From contig NZ_MCRI01000014.1 in the NCBI RefSeq assembly GCF_001720165.1, forward strand, positions 1 through 63,030: 63,030 nucleotides of DNA, written 5' to 3'. How positions within the stretch are numbered: the stretch's first letter is position 1; the number at the start of each line of letters is the position of its first letter. Positions 48,501 to 57,523 of this stretch are shown one piece after another. The notes under the pieces were generated by a model that was given only the letters and a program-made list of their open reading frames with translations, ran no database searches and had not been told where the DNA came from. The stretch comes from Methylophaga muralis (GTDB taxonomy: Bacteria > Pseudomonadota > Gammaproteobacteria > Nitrosococcales > Methylophagaceae). The translations under genes were made by a program, and so were the position numbers.

Positions 48501-49019
48501 TCAGTTTCCTTTCAAGGCATGCGGCAAACCTGCCACGGTGAGGATGACATTATCCATCAACACGGCAAGTTGTTGATGCAGGCGGCCGGCCTCATCACAA
48601 AATCGTCTGGTCAATTCGCCCATCGGCACTATGCCCATACTGGTTTCATTGCTGACCAGTATGATGTCAGCCTGCAGAGTTGGCAGAGTCTCAAGTAACC
48701 GTTGGATTTCGGTAGTCAATAAATTCTCATCATCGGCGAGCAGCAAATTGGTCAGCCATAAGGTCAGGCAATCCACCAAAATACATTTATCTGCATCGTC
48801 CTGTTGCTGCAATGCAGCGGCAAGATTGAGTGGTACTTCGACAGTAGTCCAATGAGTAGGACGTTGCTGTTGATGCAACGCAATACGTTGTTGCATTTCA
48901 CTGTCATTAGCATGGGCCGTAGCAATATAACAGACTGCTAATTTGCTATTTATGGCGCGTTGTTCGGCCAGTCGGCTTTTACCGGATTTTACGCCGCCGA
49001 GGATTAGGGTTTTAGCCAT
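48501..49019 (-). CDS. cobU: Adenosylcobinamide kinase/guanylyltransferase CobU
   Basis: Phosphorylates adenosylcobinamide and transfers GMP. 172 residues, P-loop GGVKSGKS at residues 8-15, [12 protein letters not shown] with the Walker B Asp, and [23 protein letters not shown]. The start overlaps the cobQ end by 8 bases. Confidence 0.96.
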   Translation of the reverse strand: MAKTLILGGVKSGKSRLAEQRAINSKLAVCYIATAHANDSEMQQRIALHQQQRPTHWTTVEVPLNLAAALQQQDDADKCILVDCLTLWLTNLLLADDENLLTTEIQRLLETLPTLQADIILVSNETSMGIVPMGELTRRFCDEAGRLHQQLAVLMDNVILTVAGLPHALKGN

Positions 49020-50478
49020 TTGCTGCCTTTAAAATTGCCAGTAGTGCTGTGGTATCCATATGTTGTTCAACCATCTCTGCCAGTCGTTCAATATCCGCTT
49101 CACGCAAAGCATGATAATCCGGGCTGCTTACATTATTCAGTCCAGCCCATTGCAGTAAGGCATCACAGCTTGTTTGCTGTTCAAACAAACCATGCAGATA
49201 AGTGCCGATAATCTGATTATCTTCGCTGATCGCTCCATCTGGACCATGCGACAACTGTAGCAGCGGACGTAATAAGGCTTTGCCTTCACTCACACCGGCA
49301 TGAATTTCATAGCCACTGATGGGGGCATTATTTAATAGCAGTTGCCCCTGATTCTGCCGTAGTTGTTTTTCGGCGTGCAGGGTGGTGTGCATCTCCAGTA
49401 AACCAAGTCCTTGTTTCGCACTGCCGGGCATGCTTTCAACCCCAAGTGGATCATCAATCTGCTGACCCAGCATTTGAAAACCGCCACAAATCCCCAGCAG
49501 TTTGCCCCCGTACCGCAGATGTTTTTGAATCGCTGCTGGCCAGCCTTGTTGTTCCAGCCATTGCAGATCGGCGCTGACATGTTTACTGCCTGGCAGAATA
49601 ATCAAATCGGCTGGCGGTATCGGTGAATCCGGGCAGATAAATTGTAAGTTTACGTTTGGGTGCAGTCGTAATGGATCCAGATCGGTATGGTTACTGATAC
49701 GTGGCAGGACCGGGACGATAACGTTCAGCACTTTGTCGGCTTTTTCCACCTGAGTAATATTAATCGCATCTTCAGCTTCCAGATGCAGTCCATGCAGATA
49801 GGGCAGAACGCCTAGAACCGGCTTGCCAGTGCGTTGTTCCAGCCAGTCCAGACCAGATTGCAATAAGCTGATATCACCACGAAAACGATTAATCACAAAG
49901 CCTTTAACGCGTTGTTGCTCAGAAGCAGAGAGTAAATCTAAAGTACCCACCAGATGGGCAAAGACTCCGCCACGATCAATATCCGCAACCAGAATCACCG
50001 GACAGTCCACTGCCTCGGCAAAGCCCATATTGGCAATATCGCGATCGCGCAGATTGATTTCTGCCGGTGAACCGGCACCTTCCACCATCACCACATCATA
50101 TTGTTTTTCCAGACGAGCATGCGACTCCAATACTGCAGTCATCGCGGTTTGTTTATAGTCGTGATAAAACCGCGCATCCATATTGGCAATGGCTTTGCCA
50201 TGAATAATCACCTGAGCACCGGTATCACTGTTCGGTTTCAGTAAAACTGGATTCATATCGATATGCGGCGGCAGATTGCAGGCATAAGCCTGAACGGCCT
50301 GAGCACGACCAATTTCACCACCATCGGCAGTCACAGCACTGTTTAAAGCCATATTCTGTGGTTTGAATGGCGCAACAGAATAATCCTGTTTCACCAGCCA
50401 GCGGCATAACGCCGTCACCAGTGTGCTTTTACCGGCATCAGAGGTAGTGCCTTGAACCATTAAAGTTTTAGCTGTCAT
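49012..50478 (-). CDS. cobQ: Cobyric acid synthase CobQ
   Basis: Amidates four side chains of adenosylcobyrinate diamide using glutamine. N-terminal dethiobiotin-synthetase-like ATPase domain ([18 protein letters not shown]), class I glutamine amidotransferase domain with the nucleophile Cys in [11 protein letters not shown] and the His in TYLHGLFE. 488 residues. Overlaps cobD (ATGA). Confidence 0.96.
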   Translation of the reverse strand: MTAKTLMVQGTTSDAGKSTLVTALCRWLVKQDYSVAPFKPQNMALNSAVTADGGEIGRAQAVQAYACNLPPHIDMNPVLLKPNSDTGAQVIIHGKAIANMDARFYHDYKQTAMTAVLESHARLEKQYDVVMVEGAGSPAEINLRDRDIANMGFAEAVDCPVILVADIDRGGVFAHLVGTLDLLSASEQQRVKGFVINRFRGDISLLQSGLDWLEQRTGKPVLGVLPYLHGLHLEAEDAINITQVEKADKVLNVIVPVLPRISNHTDLDPLRLHPNVNLQFICPDSPIPPADLIILPGSKHVSADLQWLEQQGWPAAIQKHLRYGGKLLGICGGFQMLGQQIDDPLGVESMPGSAKQGLGLLEMHTTLHAEKQLRQNQGQLLLNNAPISGYEIHAGVSEGKALLRPLLQLSHGPDGAISEDNQIIGTYLHGLFEQQTSCDALLQWAGLNNVSSPDYHALREADIERLAEMVEQHMDTTALLAILKAANG

Positions 50479-51467
50479 GGTTTTATAACCACCTGCTGCA
50501 AAGCGGTTTCCAGACGTAACCAGTCCTGTTCAGTAGCCGGTAAGCCAAACCTTAAGGCTGCCGGTCGATCGAATAATCGACAGAGAATACCTTGTTGGGC
50601 CAATTGATGATGAATGCTGGCAGCATGAGCAGTTTTAATCCATTGAAATAAGGCACAACCGCCGCTGGGTGCTAAATGATATTGGCCGAGCAGCTCAGCC
50701 AATCGTTGGGCGTGTTGTGGTAAATACTGACGCGATTGTTGATGCCAGTTTTTATCGGCCAGTGCCTGACTGGCTATCCATCTCGAGGCTGAGGCAATTG
50801 ACCATGGACCGATTTTTTCAGCAAGCTGAGATAATAAATCAGGGTGCGTTATAACAAAGCCGACTCTTAATCCGGCCAGGCCAAAAAACTTGCCCAGCGA
50901 ACGTAATACAATCAGCCCCATCGGAGCAGAGTGTGAAGCCAAACTGTGTTCTGGTGTGACGTCAATAAATGCTTCATCAACAATCAACCAGCCACCGCGT
51001 TTTTGCAAACGCTCATGCCATTTCATCAAACGTGTTGTGTCAAACGTTTCACCACTGGGATTATTTGGATGAACCACGACGACGACATCAAATTGTTCAA
51101 TTTGCTGTTCTAGTTCAAAGCTTTCCAACGCCACTACTGCATGACCAGCCTGCTGCCAGCAGTGACGATGTTCTTCATAGGCGGGTGATAGAACGGCGAC
51201 CCGACAGGCTGATCTTAAAGTCGGTAACATCTGTATAGCAGCCTGAGAACCAGCAACCGCTAAAATATGCTGGCATTGATAATAAGTTCTGGCCTGTTCG
51301 ATTAATTCATCTTCATCTTCGGGTAACCGTGACCACATTGCTGATGGTATGAAATCAGGCACCGGCCAGCCGTTGGGGTTTATACCGGTAGACAGATCCA
51401 GCCAGTCATTGGTGGCGATACCATATTGTTTGGCATAAGCTTGAATTCGACCGCCGTGATTAAGCAT
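50475..51467 (-). CDS. cobD: Threonine-phosphate decarboxylase CobD
   Basis: PLP enzyme making aminopropanol phosphate, the linker of the nucleotide loop (CobD in Salmonella, CobC in Pseudomonas naming). 330 residues from ATG 51467 ([16 protein letters not shown]), behind GGGGATC; a longer frame to 51515 lies inside cbi[32 protein letters not shown] and the PLP-Lys segment [16 protein letters not shown] are present. The start overlaps the cbiB end by 8 bases. Confidence 0.94.
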   Translation of the reverse strand: MLNHGGRIQAYAKQYGIATNDWLDLSTGINPNGWPVPDFIPSAMWSRLPEDEDELIEQARTYYQCQHILAVAGSQAAIQMLPTLRSACRVAVLSPAYEEHRHCWQQAGHAVVALESFELEQQIEQFDVVVVVHPNNPSGETFDTTRLMKWHERLQKRGGWLIVDEAFIDVTPEHSLASHSAPMGLIVLRSLGKFFGLAGLRVGFVITHPDLLSQLAEKIGPWSIASASRWIASQALADKNWHQQSRQYLPQHAQRLAELLGQYHLAPSGGCALFQWIKTAHAASIHHQLAQQGILCRLFDRPAALRFGLPATEQDWLRLETALQQVVIKP

Positions 51468-52368
51468 AAATGATCCCCGTAATAATCCCTGTAACGGAAA
51501 GCCATAACAGCACATTTTTAAACACTAAACGTAAAGCACGTTGAATATCGTTTGCTTCAGCTGGATTTGACGTTCCGAGTACGGGACGTTGATGCCACTC
51601 GCCGTGATAACAGGCAGCACCGCCAAGTTGAACATCCAACGCGCCCGCACCACTGGCCATTACCGGGCCGGCATTGGGACTGTCCCATAATGGGGCTTGC
51701 TGACGCCAACAGCTCAATGCCTTCCGAGTATTGCCAAGCAGGGCATAACTTAAAGCGGTCAGTCGGGCGGGCACAAAATTTAATAAATCATCCAAACGAG
51801 CAGCTGTTTTACCAAAATAGAAAAAGCGTTGAGTTCGATAGCCCCACATGGCATCCAGTGTATTGACCAGTCGGTAGGCGACTGCTCCGGCTGCACCACC
51901 TATTGCAAACCAGAAAAGTGTGCCAAAAACCGCATCATTGCCATTTTCCAACACTGATTCAATCGTGGCTTTATTAACATCAATATGCTCTTTATCCCGA
52001 CTGACAATGCGGCTGGTCAATGTTCTGGCGTGTTCGATATCGCCTTGTTGCATGGCATGCAGAATAGGTCGGGCATGATCAAATAAACTGCGATGACCCA
52101 GGCACAGCGTCAATAGCACCACTGAAAACAGACTTCCCCATAGAGGAATCTGGCTTAGCAAATAAGTAATAACCGTAATAGGAACAATACAAATGACCAA
52201 TGCCAGCATACCGGCAAAAAACTGAAGAAATCGATGATGATGGGAGTGATTAAGACGTGCTTCGATTTTGTTCACCAAAGTGCCGAAGCCGACCAGAGGA
52301 TGCAACCGTTTTGGTTCGCCGGCAAACCAGTCAATGATCAAAGCACTGAGCATGATAATAAAGGTCAT
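51460..52368 (-). CDS. cbiB: Adenosylcobinamide-phosphate synthase CbiB
   Basis: Membrane protein that attaches the aminopropanol arm to adenosylcobyric acid. 302 residues with several helices; conserved FAGEPKRLHPLVGFG, SRDKEHIDVNKATIESVLENGNDAVFGTLFWFAIGG, and PNAGPVMASGAGALDVQLGG. Called CobD in the Pseudomonas scheme. Confidence 0.95.
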   Translation of the reverse strand: MTFIIMLSALIIDWFAGEPKRLHPLVGFGTLVNKIEARLNHSHHHRFLQFFAGMLALVICIVPITVITYLLSQIPLWGSLFSVVLLTLCLGHRSLFDHARPILHAMQQGDIEHARTLTSRIVSRDKEHIDVNKATIESVLENGNDAVFGTLFWFAIGGAAGAVAYRLVNTLDAMWGYRTQRFFYFGKTAARLDDLLNFVPARLTALSYALLGNTRKALSCWRQQAPLWDSPNAGPVMASGAGALDVQLGGAACYHGEWHQRPVLGTSNPAEANDIQRALRLVFKNVLLWLSVTGIITGIIYA

Positions 52369-53027
52369 GTTTTGGTTTTGTTTTCCCAGCGGTTTTCAAA
52401 GATAAGCTCATCCAGGGGCTGACGTTGTCGCCAGTTTTCCTGCTCCAGCATGGGCTGTTGGTAAAAATCATCAACATGACCCAGACACAGAATCGCCACC
52501 GGGCAGGCACCATCAGGAATCGCCAGTAAATCGGCTAATTGTTTGGGATCAAATAATGAGACCCAGCCCATTCCCAATCCTTCTGCCCGTGCTGCCAGCC
52601 ACATATTCTGAATGGCACACGATACCGAGGCCAGATCCATTTCCGGCAGGGTGCGGCGACCAAAAATATGCGACTCACGTTTATCCATCAACGAAACAAC
52701 CAACACTTCAGCGCAATCCTTAATGCCTTCGACTTTCAGCTGTAGAAATTCCATTTCACGCTCCCCCAAGGCTTCAGCAGTCAGAACTCTTTCGTTTTCA
52801 ACGATTTGATGAATAGCGTTGCGGATGCCGGTATCGGTAATGCGAATTATCCGCCAAGGCTGCATCAGCCCTACGCTGGGAGCCTGCCAGGCTGCTTGAA
52901 ATAATCGCTGCAGAATATCCTGATCGATGGGATCAGCAATAAAATGGCGCATATCCCGACGTTCACCAATAGCGCGATAAACCGCTTCACGATCCTGCTC
53001 ATTAAAACGGTATTTATCCTGACTCAT
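52365..53027 (-). CDS. bluB: 5,6-dimethylbenzimidazole synthase BluB
   Basis: Flavin-destroying, oxygen-dependent enzyme that makes DMB, the lower ligand of B12, from FMNH2. 220-residue nitroreductase-like fold: YRAIGERRDMRHFIADPI, AWQAPSVGLMQPWRII, AEGLGMGWVSLFDPKQLADLL. Presence shows the organism makes true cobalamin when oxygen is available. Overlaps its neighbours by four bases on each side. Confidence 0.95.
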   Translation of the reverse strand: MSQDKYRFNEQDREAVYRAIGERRDMRHFIADPIDQDILQRLFQAAWQAPSVGLMQPWRIIRITDTGIRNAIHQIVENERVLTAEALGEREMEFLQLKVEGIKDCAEVLVVSLMDKRESHIFGRRTLPEMDLASVSCAIQNMWLAARAEGLGMGWVSLFDPKQLADLLAIPDGACPVAILCLGHVDDFYQQPMLEQENWRQRQPLDELIFENRWENKTKT

Positions 53028-54316
53028 GGTGTAAGCCAGCGAGCAATAAGTCCGGGGGAAGACTGGAAATAAAAGTGGATATAGCTGGCGGTCAGCCGTT
53101 GTTGCTGAAACACGGCTTCACAGACGTTATTGCCGTTTGGGCATTCAGCATAGACGATAGCGTCGGGTTGATTTTCCAACAATGAATGGTGGTAGGTGTG
53201 ACCACGTAAAGTGTGGTTATCAATAGTGACTTGTTGCAGAGCCAAGGCTGTCAGTCTGGCTTGTAGCTTGGCATCAGCGGCAAGCACGCCACACATTTCA
53301 GCTTGTTGGCCATGCTTATCGGTTAATGTACGGCATAAATACAGCATGCCACCACATTCAGCCACAACCGGTTTATTGGCATTAATGTGTTCACATATCG
53401 CCTGACGCATCGACATATTTTGGCTGAGTGTTTCCAGATGCAGTTCAGGGTATCCACCGGGCAGATAAAGACTATCCACTTCAGGAAGTTTTGAGTCAGT
53501 TAATGGCGAGAAAAATACCAGCTCAGCACCCATAGCGGTTAAGCAATCCAGATTTGCCTGATAAACAAAGGCAAATGCTGCATCCTTAGCCACGCCGATG
53601 CGAAGATCTTTTAATAATGGGGGTAAAGCTTCAACAGGTTCGTAGTCTAGTTTGATTTGCGGCAAAACAAATTCGGGATTGAGCTGAATGCTATCTGCCA
53701 GTTTGTCCAGACGCTCACTCAAATCAGTGAGTTCATCAGCCTGAACCAAACCCAGATAACGGCTGGGCAAACTCTCAGTTTGGCGAGGCATAGTAGCAAG
53801 GCAGGGCAGATCTTCTGGTAAAGCGGATGTCAGCATTTCAGTATGTCTGGCACTGCCCACACGATTGGCCAGAACGCCAGCCAAAGTCACATCCTGACGA
53901 AAGTTGGCTAAGCCGAACGCTAAAGCGGCGAATGTTTGTGCCATGGCACTGGCATCTATGACTGCTAAAACCGGGATTCCCAGAATGGCAGCCAGATCAG
54001 CTGTAGAAGGCGAACCATCAAACAAACCCATCACGCCTTCAATCAGAATGATATCTGCCTGTTTGGCGGCGTTGGCAATCAATTGTCTGGAGTGAGTTTC
54101 ACCGACCATCCATAAATCAACTTGATAAACCGGATGGCCGGAGGCAAATGACAAAATCATTGGGTCCAGAAAGTCTGGACCCACTTTGAAAATTCGGATC
54201 TGTTTACCCTGACGTCGATAATGCCACGCCAATGTCGCGGTAATAGTTGTTTTACCTTGACCTGAGGCGGGGGCAGCAATAATCAACGCAGCGCAGGTTT
54301 GCGGCTGCTTTGACAT
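53024..54316 (-). CDS. cobB: Cobyrinate a,c-diamide synthase CobB
   Basis: Glutamine-dependent amidation of the a and c side chains (CobB/CbiA; the aerobic enzyme acts on hydrogenobyrinate, the anaerobic one on cobyrinate). 430 residues: ATPase domain AAPASGQGKTTITATLAW and the amidotransferase domain with Cys in VVAECGGMLYL, RGHTYHHS and SYIHFYF. The TAATG junction with btuM suggests coupled translation. Confidence 0.95.
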   Translation of the reverse strand: MSKQPQTCAALIIAAPASGQGKTTITATLAWHYRRQGKQIRIFKVGPDFLDPMILSFASGHPVYQVDLWMVGETHSRQLIANAAKQADIILIEGVMGLFDGSPSTADLAAILGIPVLAVIDASAMAQTFAALAFGLANFRQDVTLAGVLANRVGSARHTEMLTSALPEDLPCLATMPRQTESLPSRYLGLVQADELTDLSERLDKLADSIQLNPEFVLPQIKLDYEPVEALPPLLKDLRIGVAKDAAFAFVYQANLDCLTAMGAELVFFSPLTDSKLPEVDSLYLPGGYPELHLETLSQNMSMRQAICEHINANKPVVAECGGMLYLCRTLTDKHGQQAEMCGVLAADAKLQARLTALALQQVTIDNHTLRGHTYHHSLLENQPDAIVYAECPNGNNVCEAVFQQQRLTASYIHFYFQSSPGLIARWLTP

Positions 54317-54891
54317 TAACGTAGCTGATTACTGCGCTGGCTCAAATTCGCAAAACGGAAGCTGATATGAATTACCGCGGCAGCAGCAATGTAAAAGCTT
54401 AACTTACTCAGGTTGCCTGGATAGGACTGGACGAACCGGGTCAGATACTCAGCCATGGTTGGGTCCACATAACGACCTGAGAACCAGTAAAAACCACCGC
54501 CACTGAACAGGCCGGCAACTGCGGTAACCGTCACCAGCGTCATCGCCAGCGTAAACAGGGCAGTCCAGTTAAATTGGTATTTGGATTGAAACCAGCGACC
54601 TGCCAGCCATAAACTGCCATATGCGGGTAACATAAAGCCATAAGCGGGGGAAACACAGAAATTACTGGCACCGCCTATGTAAACCGACATTAAATCCAGC
54701 ACTACAGCCAGACCTAAAAAAGCTGGAAACCACAATTTTGAGGCCAGATAAAATCCGGCGAGTAGAAATACTGCCCATGAAGCGCTGGGTAAAACGTTGA
54801 TATCGGCAAAATGATGACCACGAGTCATCACCAGTAATAAGGCAAGGAGCGCAGCCACGATCAGTTGCTGACTTTGAGACAATAACGACAT
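54316..54891 (-). CDS. btuM: BtuM-like cobalamin transporter (solitary ECF S-component type)
   Basis: 191-residue protein with about six helices, first gene of the B12-riboswitch operon. TRGHHFADINVLPSASWAVF and SNFCVSPAYGFMLPAYGSLW match what I know of the BtuM family; Cys79 lies where Thiobacillus BtuM has the Cys80 that binds cobalt and removes cyanide from cyanocobalamin. No EcfA or EcfT genes are nearby, fitting the solitary BtuM type. GGAG seven bases before ATG 54891. A different B12-linked cobalt carrier is the main alternative. It probably imports corrinoids after BtuB. Confidence 0.8.
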   Translation of the reverse strand: MSLLSQSQQLIVAALLALLLVMTRGHHFADINVLPSASWAVFLLAGFYLASKLWFPAFLGLAVVLDLMSVYIGGASNFCVSPAYGFMLPAYGSLWLAGRWFQSKYQFNWTALFTLAMTLVTVTAVAGLFSGGGFYWFSGRYVDPTMAEYLTRFVQSYPGNLSKLSFYIAAAAVIHISFRFANLSQRSNQLR

Positions 54892-54905
54892 TGAGATTCT
54901 CCGAT

Positions 54906-54919
54906 GTGCTCACCCGCAC
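54906..54919 (-). other. Expression-platform hairpin before btuM
   Basis: On the minus strand GTGC-GGGTGA-GCAC forms a short stem-loop between the B12 box and the GGAG of btuM. The same GCGGGTGAGC core occurs in the btuB leader. Confidence 0.5.
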
Positions 54920-54962
54920 AACTTGGTTAATAGCATTTTCGGTCAACAGACCAGGATATTTC

Positions 54963-55133
54963 AGGCCGGTCTCCGGACTCATAAGCGGTGCTATCACCAG
55001 CTGAACACCTTCCCGTAATTGATACAGTGGCGTAACGTTCAACCTGAACTTATTTACCGTTGCGGGGGCAGTGTCGGGTTTATCCAAAGTTTGGCTGCAC
55101 CGACTTCCCGTTTCATCACTTTCGCGACACCTG
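54963..55133 (-). ncRNA. Cobalamin riboswitch of the btuM-cob operon
   Basis: Read on the minus strand, the class-defining blocks occur in order: GGGAAGTCGGTG, CACTGCCCCCGCAACGGTAAA, GCCACTG, GGGAAGG, and the B12 box AGTCCGGAGACCGGCCTG ending at 54963. The btuM start codon is 71 bases downstream. Binding of adenosylcobalamin should repress the whole operon. There is no T-tract terminator, so control of ribosome access is likelier than termination. Confidence 0.95.
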
Positions 55134-55144
55134 AAACTGCCGAC

Positions 55145-55174
55145 AGAATAAGGATTAGCAAGCTATATTGTCAA
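55145..55174 (-). promoter_or_regulatory. Promoter of the cob operon
   Basis: On the minus strand TTGACA (55174-55169), 18-base spacer, TATTCT (55150-55145). Transcription would begin near 55138, at the 5' edge of the riboswitch. Confidence 0.7.
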
Positions 55175-55204
55175 TTTGGAAATCATTTATTGCCCTTATC
55201 AGGT

Positions 55205-55233
55205 TTGACGATAAGCCATGGGAGATTTAAGAT
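55205..55233 (+). promoter_or_regulatory. Promoter of btuB
   Basis: TTGACG (55205-55210), 17-base spacer, TAAGAT (55228-55233); predicted start near 55240, a few bases before the riboswitch. It is divergent from the cob operon promoter, with 30 bases between the two -35 elements. Confidence 0.65.
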
Positions 55234-55245
55234 GCGCGCCTCTTC

Positions 55246-55408
55246 AGGTGCTTTGATACCCATCAGAGTTAAACGGGAAGTTGGTGCAAAACCAACACTG
55301 CCCCCGCAACGGTAAACGTTGAAAATGCATCCAATCAGCCACTGCGATTAATCGTGGGAAGGCGGGTGTACTGGCGCAAGCCACAACGTGAGTCCGGAGA
55401 CCGGCCTG
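55246..55408 (+). ncRNA. Cobalamin riboswitch of btuB
   Basis: Blocks in order: AGGTGCTTTGAT, AACGGGAAGTTGGTG, CACTGCCCCCGCAACGGTAAA, GCCACTG, GGGAAGG, and the B12 box AGTCCGGAGACCGGCCTG at 55391-55408. Two core blocks are identical to those in the opposite-strand riboswitch. The btuB start lies 76 bases downstream. Confidence 0.96.
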
Positions 55409-55451
55409 AAGTTCATCACAACCAAATCGTGTTGTGTGACTTTATTAACCT

Positions 55452-55472
55452 GGATCGCGGGTGAGCGTATCC
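55452..55472 (+). other. Expression-platform hairpin before btuB
   Basis: GGATCGC-GGGTGA-GCGTATCC folds into a stem with one bulged T, two bases ahead of the ribosome site AGGAGA (55475-55480). It corresponds in place and loop sequence to the btuM leader hairpin. Confidence 0.5.
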
Positions 55473-55484
55473 CTAGGAGACAAT

Positions 55485-57362
55485 ATGAAACCTTCAACAA
55501 AGGCTATGCCTTTGCGTGTCTGTGCACGTTTGACATTGGCTGCACTGGCAACTTCCACCTTTTCTGTTTCAGCTTTTGCTGAACAGGAATCCCTTGATGC
55601 AATAACCATTACCGCAAATCGTATGCCCACGGAAAATGCTTTGGCGCCGAATACCGTTATTACCCGTGCAGATATTGATCGTTTGCAGATTTTGGATTTG
55701 CCTACACTTTTATCCAGAACACCCGGTATCGACATGGTCCAAAATGGTGGATTGGGTAAAGGAACCAGCCTATACATGCGCGGTACCGCCAGTGATCATG
55801 TTTTGGTTTTAGTTGATGGTGTTAAATGGCAATCTGCTACTTCAGGCGGAACATCACTACAGGATTTCCCTGTTGAACAGATAGAACGAATTGAGATCGT
55901 TCGTGGCCCACGGTCGGGAATTTATGGTTCAGAAGCGATCGGCGGTGTTATTCAGATTTTTACTAAGCAAGGCAGATCTGGTGAAACTAAACCATATTTT
56001 TCATTAGCTACAGGCAGCAAAAACACTCAAAAAGCCACGGCGGGAGTGAGTGGTGGAAATGAAAAAACTCGTTATAACCTGGGATATAGTTATTTAACAA
56101 CAAATGGCATTGACGCACAGGACACATTGGATGACCCCGTTAGAACGTATGCGACACCTGATCATGATGGGTATCGAAATAGCAGTTTATCGTTGAAAGT
56201 TGATCATAATGTTAGCGATAGCTGGTCTGTTGGGGCAAATATATTGCGGGCAAACAGCTATAACGAATACGACAATGGTTCTTTTGTTCGTAACACCAAT
56301 ATTCTTCAAGACCCTATTCATAGCAAAAACATTCAACAAATTCTTGGCGTAAATAGCTCACTGGTGATTAACGATCTGTGGTCTATGCGTTTTATGTTGG
56401 GCGAATCGTGGGATCGTTTTCAAAGCGTCAAAGTGGGTGTAAATGAATCGAAATTCAATACCCGGAATCGTTCTGCAAGTTGGATAAACACTCTGAGTCT
56501 TAGTGAAACTCAACAGCTTAATATCGGTTTTGATTATGATCATGACCGGGTCGAAAGCTCTAATGAGTATGCGGAAAAGTCTCGTGATAACAAAGCTGCC
56601 TTCGTAAGCTGGCAAGCCAGTGCAGGTCGACACGAGTGGCTCTTGAGTGTGCGCCATGATGATAACGAGGCGTTTGGTCATCGTAATACTGGAACAGCCG
56701 ATTATGGATATTGGTTAAATGACGAATTACGAATCTCATTAAATGCTGGTACAGGATTTCAAACACCAACGTTTAATGATCTTTATTGGCCAGGTGCAGG
56801 CAATCTGGATATTCTTCCGGAAAAATCGAAATCTTATGGGGTTGGTTTGACTGGGAGTCCAGCCTGGGGGAAATGGGCTGTTAACGCTTATCAGAATGAA
56901 GTAAGAGATTTAATAGAATGGGCAGCGACTCCTTCAGGATTATTTCAACCTTCTAATGTGTCAGAGGCTAAAATTAAAGGCCTAGAGTTCGAATTGAATA
57001 CAACAGTAGCAGAATGGCTTTTGTCATTTGATGCATCTTTTGTTAAGCCAGAAGATGAAGAAACTGGAAATGTGTTGCAAAGAAGGGCAAAACGTATTGC
57101 CAATTTTCATGCTGATCGCCAATGGAATAAATGGTCTACAGGCGCAAGCTGGAAGTTAAGAGGTGAAAGTTATAGTGATAAAGATAATGACATTAAACTC
57201 AGTGGCTTTGGCTTATTAGATCTTCGTATCGCTTACGATATTGATACTGACTGGAAAGTGCGTTTAACAGGACAAAATATGTTGAACAAGGATTATCAAA
57301 CTATCGATAGATACTATAGCTGGGGCAGAACAGTTATGTTATCTGTTCATTATCAACCTTAA
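55485..57362 (+). CDS. btuB: TonB-dependent vitamin B12 receptor BtuB
   Basis: Outer-membrane barrel that takes up corrinoids with TonB energy. Start at ATG 55485 behind AGGAGA gives 625 residues; the frame extends up to 55461 without support. Signal peptide ends near AFAEQ; the TonB box is in LDAITITANRMP, very like E. coli BtuB; the plug carries DRLQILDLPTLLSRTPGIDM, VDGVKWQS and IEIVRGPRSGIYGSEAIGGVIQIFTK; barrel strands fill the rest and the chain ends VMLSVHYQP. Controlled by its own cobalamin riboswitch. Confidence 0.95.
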   Translation: MKPSTKAMPLRVCARLTLAALATSTFSVSAFAEQESLDAITITANRMPTENALAPNTVITRADIDRLQILDLPTLLSRTPGIDMVQNGGLGKGTSLYMRGTASDHVLVLVDGVKWQSATSGGTSLQDFPVEQIERIEIVRGPRSGIYGSEAIGGVIQIFTKQGRSGETKPYFSLATGSKNTQKATAGVSGGNEKTRYNLGYSYLTTNGIDAQDTLDDPVRTYATPDHDGYRNSSLSLKVDHNVSDSWSVGANILRANSYNEYDNGSFVRNTNILQDPIHSKNIQQILGVNSSLVINDLWSMRFMLGESWDRFQSVKVGVNESKFNTRNRSASWINTLSLSETQQLNIGFDYDHDRVESSNEYAEKSRDNKAAFVSWQASAGRHEWLLSVRHDDNEAFGHRNTGTADYGYWLNDELRISLNAGTGFQTPTFNDLYWPGAGNLDILPEKSKSYGVGLTGSPAWGKWAVNAYQNEVRDLIEWAATPSGLFQPSNVSEAKIKGLEFELNTTVAEWLLSFDASFVKPEDEETGNVLQRRAKRIANFHADRQWNKWSTGASWKLRGESYSDKDNDIKLSGFGLLDLRIAYDIDTDWKVRLTGQNMLNKDYQTIDRYYSWGRTVMLSVHYQP

Positions 57363-57375
57363 TTTTGTTACGAAA

Positions 57376-57409
57376 AATGCTCAGTCGTTATCGACTGAGC
57401 ATTCCTTTT
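57376..57409 (+). terminator. Terminator after btuB
   Basis: 12-bp perfect stem AATGCTCAGTCG / CGACTGAGCATT with loop TTAT, followed by CCTTTT; the T tract is short. Confidence 0.8.
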
Positions 57410-57523
57410 GATATTTCTAACTTATACCTATTCAAAAGCCCAAATCCTTTAAGGATAAAGCTGGTCAGCAGTTAGGCTAATCTTTTAGAATGGCAGGATT
57501 TTCCAGCTACATTCAGAGTTGTC

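Noticed and set aside
54662..55087. A 141-codon minus-strand frame over the btuM leader
   Set aside because: It spans the riboswitch and the start of btuM in another frame; the riboswitch explains the conservation.
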